Shown: positions 1-8,022 of the stretch, in pieces
Layout: every line of letters starts with the position of its first letter
Numbering within the stretch: the first letter of the stretch is position 1
NCBI RefSeq assembly: GCF_010725725.1
Contig: NZ_AP022599.1
Location: 5,332,001-5,396,000, forward strand
From: Mycolicibacterium pulveris
GTDB taxonomy: Bacteria > Actinomycetota > Actinomycetes > Mycobacteriales > Mycobacteriaceae
Direction of reading: 5' to 3'
Length of the DNA: 64,000 nt
Made by a program: the position numbers and the translations under genes
Notes under the pieces: generated by a model
Told to the model about the DNA's origin: nothing
The model's database searches: none
What the model saw: the letters and a program-made list of their open reading frames with translations, nothing else

Positions 1-2656
1 CCAGCGGGCCCATCGTCTTGCCCGGGACCGGGGTCTGCCCGGTTGTCCGCCAATCATTCTCGGTGCCACCGGGATAGGACATCGCGCCGGGGGTGTCGTG
101 TTGCAGGGCGCTCATCACCACGTCGGTGCGCTTGCCGAGGTGTTTGACCGCCAGCGCGCTGAACGCGCGGGCGATAGCGCCGAACGCCTCGTAGTCGGAC
201 CTGGTCTCCCATGGCGGATCGATCGCCGGGCTGAACGCGTGCACGTAGGGGTGCATGTCGGTGCTCGACAGGTCGTGCTTCTCGTACCAGGTGGCCGCGG
301 GCAGCACGACGTCCGAGAGCAGCGTGGTCGACGTCATCCGGAAGTCGATCGACATCAGCAGGTCGAGTTTGCCCTCTGGAATGTCCTCGGTGCAGGCAAC
401 CGTCTTGGGGCGCAGGTGATCCGGAGCGGGATCGGCTTGCAGATTCGAGTCGGTGCCGAGCAGGTGCCGCAAAAAGTACTCGTTGCCCTTGCTCGAGGAG
501 CCGAGCAGGTTGGAGCGCCACACGCTGAGCACCCGCGGCCAGTTCGCCGGGTTGTCCGGGTCGGTGACGGCCAGCTTGAGCTCGCCCGAGGCCAGCTGCT
601 GCGCGACGTACCCGCCGATATCCTGCCCGGCCTCGCGCGCGTCGTCGGCCACCTGCAGGCTGGACCGGTCGAACTGTGGATAGAACGGACTCCAGCCCAT
701 CGCGGTCGCCGAGGCCAGCACGTCCATCGTGTGCCGGTCGCGGAACCGCCCCCGCGCCGTCGGGCTGGCCAGCGCGTCGGCGCGGTAGCCGTCGTAGCGC
801 CACTGGTCGGTGTGGACGTACCAGAACGACGTGCCCGGCACCTGCCGCGGCGGGCGCGACCAGTCGGTGGCCATCGCCATCGTCGCCCAGCCCGTGACGG
901 GCCGGCACTTCTCCTGTCCGACGTAATGTGCCCAGCCGCCGCCGTTGCGTCCCATCGAGCCGGTCAGCAGCAGCATCGCGAGTACCGCGCGGTAGGTGGC
1001 GTCGCCGTGGAACCACTGACAGATTCCGGCGCCCATGATGATCATCGACCGCCCGCCCGACTCCTCGGCGTTGCGGGCGAACTCCTTGGCCACCCGGATC
1101 GCCTGCGCCGCAGACACTCCGGTGATCGGCTCCTGCCACGCAGGCGTGTAGGGGTGGTCGGCGTCGTCGTAGCCGGCCGGCCACTCCCCCGGCATTCCCG
1201 GGCGCGCCACCCCGTACTGCGCCAGCATCAGGTCGAACACCGTGCACACCAAGTGCTCTCCCACCCGGCGCACCGGCACCCCCCGGGTCAGCGTGCCGCC
1301 CTGCCCGTCGATGCTGTCGAAGCGCGGCAGCACCACCTCGGCGACCTCGCCCTGCTGGCCCGGCGCCGGCGCGACGGTCAGCGCGGGCGCCAACTCCCCG
1401 AGGTCGAGATTCCACTTGCCCACCCCGTCTTCGCCGTACCGGAAGCCGAGCGAGCCGTGCGGAACGGTGACCGTGTCGGTGGCGCCGTCGAGCAGCGCCG
1501 GTTTGAACGCGGCGTTCTCTTGCTCGGCGACGTCTACGCCGAGGTCGGCCGCGGTGAGGTTCTTGCCGGGCACCAGCGCGCCGTCGCGCTGCTCGAGCTT
1601 CACCAGGAACGGCAGGTCGGTGTACTGGCGGGCATAGTCGACGAAGAACGGAACCCGGTTGCGCACATAGCATTCCGTGAGGATCACGTGCCCCATCGCC
1701 ATGGCCAGCGCCCCGTCGGTGCCTGCGGCGCACGGCATCCACTCGTCGGCGAACTTGGTGTTGTCGGCGTAGTCGGGGCTGATCGTCACGACTTTCGTAC
1801 CGCGGTAACGCACTTCGGCCATCCAGTGCGCATCGGGGGTGCGGGTCACCGGCACGTTGGAGCCCCACATCATCAGATACGACGCGTCCCACCAGTCGCC
1901 CGACTCCGGCACGTCGGTCTGGTCACCGAAGACCTGCGGGGAGGCCACCGGGAGATCGGCGTACCAGTCGTAGAACGACGTCATCACGCCGCCGATCAAC
2001 TCGATGAAGCGCGACCCCGCCGCGAACGACACCATTGACATCGCCGGTATCGGCGAGAATCCGGCGACCCGGTCGGGCCCGTAGCGTTTGATGGTGTGCA
2101 CGTGGGCGGCGGCGATCATCTCCGCGGCCTCGGCCCAGCCGATCCGGACCAACCCGCCCATCCCGCGTGCGCGCTGATAACGCCGTCGGCGCTCGGGATC
2201 GGCCTGGATGTCGGCCCACGCCGCCACCGGATCGCGCAGCCGGGCCTTGGCCTCCCGGTACATCTCGACGAGCACGCCGCGGGCGTAGGGATAGCGCACC
2301 CGCGTCGGCGAATACGTGTACCAGGAGAACGCCGCCCCGCGGGGGCATCCCCGCGGTTCGTACTCGGGCCGGTCCGGGCCGACCGAGGGGTAGTCGGTCT
2401 CCTGGGTCTCCCAGGTGATGATCCCGTCTTTGACGTAGACCTTCCACGAGCACGAGCCCGTGCAGTTGACGCCGTGGGTGGACCGCACGATCTTGTCGTG
2501 GCTCCACCGGTCGCGGTAGAAGACGTCACCCTCACGGCCACCGCGCCGGGTGACGGTGCGCCCGTCCGCGGAGAATTCGCCGGGGGTGAAGAAGCGGCCG
2601 CTCCGTTCGAGCAGTTCCTCGATCCGGCCGCCCGTACGCGGCGGTGTGGTCGTCAT
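1..2656 (-). CDS. narG: Respiratory nitrate reductase alpha subunit, 3' end outside the window
   Basis: NarG is the molybdenum bis-MGD catalytic subunit that reduces nitrate to nitrite on the cytoplasmic face of the membrane, with NarH and NarI as partners. The frame is open from an ATG at 2656 to the left edge, giving 885 of roughly 1230 residues usual for the family. The N-terminal FeS0 site is visible as His61, Cys65, Cys69 (in HGVNCTGSCSW) and Cys104. The downstream segment QTDVPESGDW followed by WGSNVPVTRTPDAH matches the molybdenum-site region of NarG. The start overlaps the narK stop by 4 bases (ATGA), so both are probably co-transcribed with narK first. narH, narJ and narI would lie to the left and are not seen. 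Confidence 0.96.
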   Translation of the reverse strand, partial: MTTTPPRTGGRIEELLERSGRFFTPGEFSADGRTVTRRGGREGDVFYRDRWSHDKIVRSTHGVNCTGSCSWKVYVKDGIITWETQETDYPSVGPDRPEYEPRGCPRGAAFSWYTYSPTRVRYPYARGVLVEMYREAKARLRDPVAAWADIQADPERRRRYQRARGMGGLVRIGWAEAAEMIAAAHVHTIKRYGPDRVAGFSPIPAMSMVSFAAGSRFIELIGGVMTSFYDWYADLPVASPQVFGDQTDVPESGDWWDASYLMMWGSNVPVTRTPDAHWMAEVRYRGTKVVTISPDYADNTKFADEWMPCAAGTDGALAMAMGHVILTECYVRNRVPFFVDYARQYTDLPFLVKLEQRDGALVPGKNLTAADLGVDVAEQENAAFKPALLDGATDTVTVPHGSLGFRYGEDGVGKWNLDLGELAPALTVAPAPGQQGEVAEVVLPRFDSIDGQGGTLTRGVPVRRVGEHLVCTVFDLMLAQYGVARPGMPGEWPAGYDDADHPYTPAWQEPITGVSAAQAIRVAKEFARNAEESGGRSMIIMGAGICQWFHGDATYRAVLAMLLLTGSMGRNGGGWAHYVGQEKCRPVTGWATMAMATDWSRPPRQVPGTSFWYVHTDQWRYDGYRADALASPTARGRFRDRHTMDVLASATAMGWSPFYPQFDRSSLQVADDAREAGQDIGGYVAQQLASGELKLAVTDPDNPANWPRVLSVWRSNLLGSSSKGNEYFLRHLLGTDSNLQADPAPDHLRPKTVACTEDIPEGKLDLLMSIDFRMTSTTLLSDVVLPAATWYEKHDLSSTDMHPYVHAFSPAIDPPWETRSDYEAFGAIARAFSALAVKHLGKRTDVVMSALQHDTPGAMSYPGGTENDWRTTGQTPVPGKTMGPL

Positions 2657-3879
2657 GGCGTGGACTCCTTGCGGGCAGCCGTGGATTCGTGTGCGTGTAG
2701 CCGCAGCGCCGTGTACCCGAACGCCACCAGGGCGGTGGCCACGAGCAGCAGCAGGCCTATCGTGTAGTCGTTGTCGACGGGGTCATAGCTGGCGCCCATC
2801 ACCAGCGGCGGGAAGTAGCCGCCCAGTCCGCCGGCGGCGGCGACGATGCCGGTGACCGAGCCCACCGATTGAGCGGGCGACCGGAGTGCGACCCACGCGA
2901 ACACCCCGCCGGTGCCGATGCCGAGGAAGACCGCCAGCGTGATGAACGTCGCCGCCGACCACACGTCCGGCGGCGGTTGGAACACCGCGATGAAGGCCAG
3001 CAGGGCGGTGCCCGCGAACGACACGAGCACCACGTACTTCGGCGCGAACCGGTCCGCGAGCACGCCGCCGACGGGTCGAGCCAGCACCGCGGCGAGCGCG
3101 AAACCGGCCGTGCGAGCGCCCGCGTCGACGGCCGAGAAGTGATAGATGGTCTTGATGTACGTCGGCAGGTAATTGCTGAACGCGACGAAGCCGCCGAAAA
3201 CCACCGCATACAAGAACGACATCTCCCACGTGACGCGTAGCTTGGCGGCGGCCATCAACTTCGGCACGACCCTGTCGGTGTTGGGCACGAACGTCGGTGA
3301 GTCGTGCATGGCCACCAGGCACAGCACCGCGGTCAACGCCAGCGCCACCGCGACGATGACGTGGGTGGGAAACAGCCCGAACCAGCCGACGAAGCGCGGC
3401 GTGAAGAACGCCGACAGCGCGGTGCCGACCATGCCCATCCCGAACACGCCGGTGGCGAAGCCGCGCCGCGACGCCGGATACCAGTTGTTGGCAAAGGGGA
3501 TGCCGACGGCGAAGATCGTTCCGGCGATACCGAGGAAGAAGCCGCACACCAGCAGGCCCGGATACGAACCGGCCACCCCGGCCGCGCCGACCGCGAGCAC
3601 CGGGATGATGGACGCCAGCGAGATCGCGATGAACATCACGCGCCCGCCGAACCGGTCGGTCAGCGAGCCGATGACGATCCGGCCCAACGAGCCGACCAGT
3701 ATCGGTGTCGCCACGAGCATGGACGCCTCGGCGCTGCTCAGCGAGAGGTCACCGGCGTACAGCGTGGACAGCGGGCCGATCATGTTCCAGGCCCAGAAGT
3801 TGATGGCGGAGACCCAGGTGGCCAGCGCCAGGTTGACCGCTCGTCGTGCGCCGGCGTCCGGCGTTGTCGCCGTGTTCAC
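2653..3879 (-). CDS. narK: Nitrate/nitrite transporter of the NarK/NNP family (MFS)
   Basis: A 408-residue major facilitator protein with about twelve hydrophobic segments. The family imports nitrate and/or exports nitrite for nitrate respiration. Family-type glycine-rich stretches are visible, including AGTIFAVGIPFANNWYP near residue 130 and GIVAAAGGLGGYFPP near residue 350, and a canonical MFS loop motif GSLTDRFGGR near residue 71. It starts with GTG at 3879 and its stop overlaps narG by 4 bases, so the transporter is translated first. About 68 bases separate it from the upstream anion-channel gene, enough for its own promoter. Whether it is a symporter or an antiporter cannot be told from sequence. 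Confidence 0.92.
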   Translation of the reverse strand: MNTATTPDAGARRAVNLALATWVSAINFWAWNMIGPLSTLYAGDLSLSSAEASMLVATPILVGSLGRIVIGSLTDRFGGRVMFIAISLASIIPVLAVGAAGVAGSYPGLLVCGFFLGIAGTIFAVGIPFANNWYPASRRGFATGVFGMGMVGTALSAFFTPRFVGWFGLFPTHVIVAVALALTAVLCLVAMHDSPTFVPNTDRVVPKLMAAAKLRVTWEMSFLYAVVFGGFVAFSNYLPTYIKTIYHFSAVDAGARTAGFALAAVLARPVGGVLADRFAPKYVVLVSFAGTALLAFIAVFQPPPDVWSAATFITLAVFLGIGTGGVFAWVALRSPAQSVGSVTGIVAAAGGLGGYFPPLVMGASYDPVDNDYTIGLLLLVATALVAFGYTALRLHAHESTAARKESTP

Positions 3880-3947
3880 GGTTCAAGACAACCATCGAAT
3901 GTCGAACTCAGTACCGTTTTGGTGAAACCCGCTGTGCCGCCAGGGAA

Positions 3948-5018
3948 TCACCGGGCCGTTGCCCGAGGGCGGAGGGTGGTCACCAGGTGGTAGGCCATCG
4001 CGAGGAAGGTGCATCCCCACGCCGCCAGCGCGATCCAGATCTCGACGTCGCCGATCGCCCGCACGATCGGCAGGTGATCGGCCTGCCCGAGGTAGAGCGC
4101 CCCGACACCGTACATGCCCAGCGGGAACACGATGCTCCACAATGTCGGGTCGTAGCGCAACGGGATCTTGTGGACGGCGTGTCGCCAGATGCCGCCCGCG
4201 ATCAGTGGCGGAATCAGCCAGCTGCCGAACGCCCAGAACGTCACCGACGCGCCCGCGATGAGACCGCGGGTGGCGGCAACCATTGGGGCATCGGCCATCT
4301 CGACGATCCTGGCACCGGCCAGCACCGTGATGGCGGTGGCGCCCATGGCGACCCAGTAGGGCGGGGTCAGGTCGTCGGGCTCGAACGGGTACATCAGCAT
4401 CCGCACGATGACCAGCACGGCCACCACCGCGTACAGAAACACCCCCACCGACCAGGAGAAGACCGCGATCAGCGCCAATTCCCGTCGGCCAGAACCGAGT
4501 TGGGGTTGCAGCACGGCAGCCAGCACCGCGACGGACTGGCTGGCGACCACCCAGATGAACCACGCGCCGTTCGCGACGTGCAGGGTGGGGCGGAGCCGGT
4601 GCCCGAGCACCGCCGTCCACGGCACGACGTAGCCGAGGACCACCCAGGCCACCACCGCGACGACCAGCAGGATGAGCGCCGCCCGGTAGTGGGCGTCGAT
4701 GGCCAGCCGGGCACCGAGCACGTTGGTGGCCGCGACGAAGGTGAACATGCCGAATCCCCGGCGCGGGTCGGCCAGGTCGGCGGCGAAGTCCGCGCCGAAG
4801 GCGGCGATCCGCACCGCACTCAACGCGACGAGAACGCCGTAGGCGATACAGGTGAGCCACAACAGCGCCACCGAAACCGTGTCCGCGTGGTGGTACTGCA
4901 TCGCGATCGACACGATGCCGGTGGCCATCACCAGGGCGAAGTACCCGGGATGCAGGGTTCGTACGGCCTTGTGCAGCCCCGATTCCTGGGGTGTCGGCAC
5001 CGCGGTCCGTTTCGACAT
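3948..5018 (-). CDS. TDT family anion channel/transporter (TehA/SLAC1-like)
   Basis: A 356-residue integral membrane protein with about ten hydrophobic helices. The N-terminal HPGYFALVMATGIVSIA is the typical opening of the tellurite-resistance/dicarboxylate transporter (TDT) family, which also includes the plant SLAC1 anion channel that conducts nitrate and chloride. It sits 12 bases after copD in the same direction and 68 bases before narK. That position between a NirK-like enzyme and a nitrate transporter makes passage of nitrate, nitrite or another monovalent anion a reasonable guess, but the substrate is not shown by the sequence. A purine-rich GGCGGGA lies just upstream of the ATG at 5018. 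Confidence 0.82.
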   Translation of the reverse strand: MSKRTAVPTPQESGLHKAVRTLHPGYFALVMATGIVSIAMQYHHADTVSVALLWLTCIAYGVLVALSAVRIAAFGADFAADLADPRRGFGMFTFVAATNVLGARLAIDAHYRAALILLVVAVVAWVVLGYVVPWTAVLGHRLRPTLHVANGAWFIWVVASQSVAVLAAVLQPQLGSGRRELALIAVFSWSVGVFLYAVVAVLVIVRMLMYPFEPDDLTPPYWVAMGATAITVLAGARIVEMADAPMVAATRGLIAGASVTFWAFGSWLIPPLIAGGIWRHAVHKIPLRYDPTLWSIVFPLGMYGVGALYLGQADHLPIVRAIGDVEIWIALAAWGCTFLAMAYHLVTTLRPRATAR

Positions 5019-5030
5019 TTCCCGCCGACT

Positions 5031-5474
5031 CTAGCCACCCTCCACCAGCGCGGTGGCGAGAAGCACCACGCCCAGCGAGCCGATCAGCGAGGCGATCGAC
5101 GCGGTTCTGGCCGCGCTCGGTCGTCGGCGCGCCTGCGCCATACCGTGCAGGGACGCCGCGACCATCACCGCGGCGAACAACAGCACCTTCACGATGAGCA
5201 CCCGGCCGTATCCGGGTTCGGCCAGCGAGGCCCAGGTGACGCCGTGGCGGACGGCCAGCAGGATCCCGGTGGTGATCTGCACCGGCAGGAACATCGCGAA
5301 CGTGATGAGCGCGAACCGCCGTCCGACGTTGCGCAGCACCTGCGCCCGGTCGGGCACGCTGAGCAGCCGGTGGGCGGGCGGCAGCACGATCAGGGTGACC
5401 GTCAGCTGGCCACCCACCCACACGATGGCGCCGACGACATGAAGAAACCGCACCACGGTCCAGATGTCGATCAT
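5031..5474 (-). CDS. CopD-like copper-associated membrane protein, 147 aa
   Basis: A small protein with four predicted membrane helices. The first helix carries FLHVVGAIVWVGG, a His-containing motif typical of CopD-domain proteins, which are linked with copper uptake into the periplasm and membrane. The ATG at 5474 overlaps the stop of the upstream cupredoxin enzyme by 4 bases (ATGA), so translation is probably coupled. A longer open frame extends upstream but lies inside the cupredoxin gene and is not real. Function inferred from context: it may supply copper to, or form a membrane partner of, the NirK-like protein. Confidence 0.8.
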   Translation of the reverse strand: MIDIWTVVRFLHVVGAIVWVGGQLTVTLIVLPPAHRLLSVPDRAQVLRNVGRRFALITFAMFLPVQITTGILLAVRHGVTWASLAEPGYGRVLIVKVLLFAAVMVAASLHGMAQARRRPSAARTASIASLIGSLGVVLLATALVEGG

Positions 5475-6847
5475 GGCCGGTCCGTCACCTCGATGACACC
5501 GTGCGCGCCGCCCTCGGCGTGGCGCATGTCGTGATCGACGAACGGGTAGTGGCCGGCCTCGGGGAAGCTCAGCTCGATGAAGCCGCCTTGGGCGGGCGCC
5601 AGATCCAGCACCTGCGCGCCGCCGGAGCGGGCGTCGGGACGGAGCGCCCAGGCGCCTTCGCGGTAGACGGTGTCGAACTGGCCGCCGACGACGTGGAACG
5701 CGGTGCTGTCGCCCGGCCCGGCATTGACCACCCAGATCCGGACCCGCTCGCCGGTGTGCGCCCGCAGCGGCGCGTGGTCGTACTGAGCCGCCATGCCGTT
5801 GAACATCCAGCCGTCGGGTCGGTCGGCGTTGATCTTGTCGACCTGTTCCTGTCCGCCCGGCTCGCCGAGATAGAGCTGGGCGGACACCAGCGCGTACTCC
5901 CGATCCACCTCGGGCAGCCCGGGCGGGTCGATGATCACCGCGCCGTACATGCCGTTGGCGATGTGCTGCGACATCGGCATCGTGCTGCAGTGATACAGCC
6001 ATGCGCCGGCACGGTGCGCGGTGAACCGGTAGACGAGCCGCTCACCCGGATCGATGGTGCGCATCGGTTCGTCGGGTGCCAGGGCGCCGGCATGAAAGTC
6101 GATGCCGTGGCCCATCTCGGTGTCGTTGATCAACGTGATCTCGAACCGGTCGCCCACCCGGCCGCGAAGCGTGGGCCCGGGCGCAGAGCCGGCGAACGTC
6201 CACCGGTGCTCGCGGCGCCCCGGCGCGACCTCCAGTTCCCTGTCGACGGCGCGCAGTTCGACGCGGTGCACACCGCCCTCCGCGGGTGCCAGCGTCGCGT
6301 CGCGCGCCACCCATCCCGGCGACGGGTCGGCCGCCAGATCCAGCCGGTCGGGCACGCCGACCGCGTCCTGGGCCGTGTCATGGTCCGCGGCGTGGCGGTG
6401 TGCACCCTGGACCCGGATCGACATGGTCATCCCCGCGGCGCGGTGACCCGCCACCGCGCACCACGCCTCGCGATCGGTGTAGACCGGCCCGACGTCCAGG
6501 AGCGCGGTCTGCCCGCGGCGCAGGCGGGGGGTGCGTTCACCGCTGTCGAGCTGCAGGTCGTGCACCATCGCCTCACGGTTGGTCACCCGCAGCACCAACC
6601 GGGTGCCCTCGGGCACCTCGACGACGTCCGGGCGCACCCGCATCTCGTCGAGCTCGACGTCGACGGTGAGCACCTCGCCGGACTCCGGCGCAGGGGCGGT
6701 GGCCTGCTGCCCGGTCTGCTGCCCGGTGCCGGCCGCCACCGCGGCGAGCACGACGGCGACCACACCGATGAGGACACCCAACGCGGTGCCGGGAATTCGC
6801 AACACAAGATCAGATAACGCAGCGGGCGTCATGCCCGGTAGGGACAT
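5471..6847 (-). CDS. Membrane-anchored three-cupredoxin copper nitrite reductase-like protein
   Basis: A 458-residue protein. Residues 20-40 form one membrane helix, followed by a cupredoxin domain (about 58-147) with type 1 copper ligands His96, Cys130, His135 and Met140. Two further cupredoxin domains (about 195-458) match NirK: type 1 ligands His247, Cys287, His295 and Met300; type 2 ligands His252, His286 and His385; catalytic Asp250 (HGIDFH) and His358 (YDHAPL). NirK reduces nitrite to nitric oxide. The extra N-terminal cupredoxin could act as a tethered electron donor, as known for Hyphomicrobium NirK. GGAAGGGGA precedes the ATG at 6847. It overlaps copD by 4 bases. A generic multicopper oxidase is less likely because the ligand set fits NirK. 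Confidence 0.85.
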   Translation of the reverse strand: MSLPGMTPAALSDLVLRIPGTALGVLIGVVAVVLAAVAAGTGQQTGQQATAPAPESGEVLTVDVELDEMRVRPDVVEVPEGTRLVLRVTNREAMVHDLQLDSGERTPRLRRGQTALLDVGPVYTDREAWCAVAGHRAAGMTMSIRVQGAHRHAADHDTAQDAVGVPDRLDLAADPSPGWVARDATLAPAEGGVHRVELRAVDRELEVAPGRREHRWTFAGSAPGPTLRGRVGDRFEITLINDTEMGHGIDFHAGALAPDEPMRTIDPGERLVYRFTAHRAGAWLYHCSTMPMSQHIANGMYGAVIIDPPGLPEVDREYALVSAQLYLGEPGGQEQVDKINADRPDGWMFNGMAAQYDHAPLRAHTGERVRIWVVNAGPGDSTAFHVVGGQFDTVYREGAWALRPDARSGGAQVLDLAPAQGGFIELSFPEAGHYPFVDHDMRHAEGGAHGVIEVTDRP

Positions 6848-6933
6848 TGGTCCCCTTCCGCGACGACTGCAGCCCCTAGCGCGTCACCGCCTGCTGGGCC
6901 ATGCTCGCAGCGAGCAGGAGGAGATGATTTCCC

Positions 6934-8022
6934 GTGCGGTCGCGATTCGCCGTGATGTCGGTTGCCCTGCTGGTCACAGGAATGGTCGCGGCGTGCGCCG
7001 ACGGCACCGGCGACAGCGCCGAGCGCACCGAACCGGGTCCGGTGACCGGCGCCGTGTGGGTCGCCAACGAGGGTGCGGACAGCCTCAGCGTCGTCGATGC
7101 GGCCACCGACGCCGTCGTCAGCACGCTCGAAGGCATCCAGTCGCCGCACAACGTCCAGTTGGGTTCCGATGGCGACATCGCCTACGCGGTGAGCGGCAGC
7201 ACCAACAGGGTCGTCGCCATCGACACCGCCACGTACGCGGTCCACGCGTTCGCCGACACCGGGCCGGGCCCCGCGCATGTGATCGAGGCGCCCAACGGCA
7301 AGGTGTATGTCACCAACGCCGCAGACGGCACGGTATCGGTCTATCAGGCCGCGGCGTTGACGCCGGTCACCACTATTGACCTCGGCGGCATGCCGCACGG
7401 GCTGCGGGCGGCGGCAGACGGTTCGGTGATCGTGGTGGCCAACACCATGGCAGGCAGGCTCGATCTGATCGATCCGGCGACCGACGCGCTGCGGGGGTCC
7501 GTGCCGGTGGGCACCGAACCGCTACAGGTCGCGGTCACCGCCGACGGCAAGTACGCCTACAGCAGTGTCAGCGAGCCCCCGACGGTGGTCAAGGTCGACC
7601 TCGCGACGCAAAAGGTCGTGGGCAGCACCGACGTTCCCAGCCCGCCGGTGCAGCTGTATCTGACGCCGGACGAGGGCTTGGTGGTGAGCGCCAACCAGGG
7701 AACCGCCGAAGCGCCCGGCCGTACCGTGTCGGTGATCGACACCGAGGCGATGACGCCGCGGGGCACGGTCGACGCGGGATCCGGGCCGCACGGCGTGGTG
7801 ATCGACGACTCGGCGACGCGGGCGTGGGTGACCAACACCTTTGATGACACGGTGTCGGCGATCGACCTGGATGAGCTGTCGGTGCCGGCCACCATCGCGG
7901 TCGGCCATGAACCCAACGGGATCAGCTATTCGCCCCGACCGCCCGCCGCGGACGCCCCCGTCACCACGACGTTGAATCTGCCCGCGCCGGAACACCAGTC
8001 AGCACACGGGCACGGCCACTAG
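6934..8022 (+). CDS. YVTN-type beta-propeller lipoprotein with His-rich tail
   Basis: A 362-residue exported protein. The GTG at 6934 follows a strong AGGAGGAG. The signal peptide ends in MVAAC (Cys21), a lipobox. The rest is a series of about seven blades with repeated V-V-(D)-(T/P)-A-T and P-(H/N)-G elements, as in YVTN/NHL propellers. The C-terminus ends HQSAHGHGH, a plausible metal-binding tail. It is divergent from the NirK-like gene, with 86 bases between their starts, and its stop overlaps the stop of the flavoprotein gene on the other strand by 3 bases. A role in copper or heme delivery, or as a periplasmic electron-transfer partner, is possible but unproven. Confidence 0.78.
   Translation: MRSRFAVMSVALLVTGMVAACADGTGDSAERTEPGPVTGAVWVANEGADSLSVVDAATDAVVSTLEGIQSPHNVQLGSDGDIAYAVSGSTNRVVAIDTATYAVHAFADTGPGPAHVIEAPNGKVYVTNAADGTVSVYQAAALTPVTTIDLGGMPHGLRAAADGSVIVVANTMAGRLDLIDPATDALRGSVPVGTEPLQVAVTADGKYAYSSVSEPPTVVKVDLATQKVVGSTDVPSPPVQLYLTPDEGLVVSANQGTAEAPGRTVSVIDTEAMTPRGTVDAGSGPHGVVIDDSATRAWVTNTFDDTVSAIDLDELSVPATIAVGHEPNGISYSPRPPAADAPVTTTLNLPAPEHQSAHGHGH

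Noticed and set aside
98-2038. A 646-codon open frame on the plus strand across narG
   Set aside because: It is antisense to a clear narG reading with FeS and Mo motifs. Its translation is Arg/His/Val-rich low-complexity, as expected for the opposite strand of GC-rich DNA.
3846-5534. A 562-codon plus-strand open frame across the anion channel and copD genes
   Set aside because: Opposite-strand artefact of high GC; its His/Arg/Gln-rich product has no domain, and the minus strand holds real membrane proteins.
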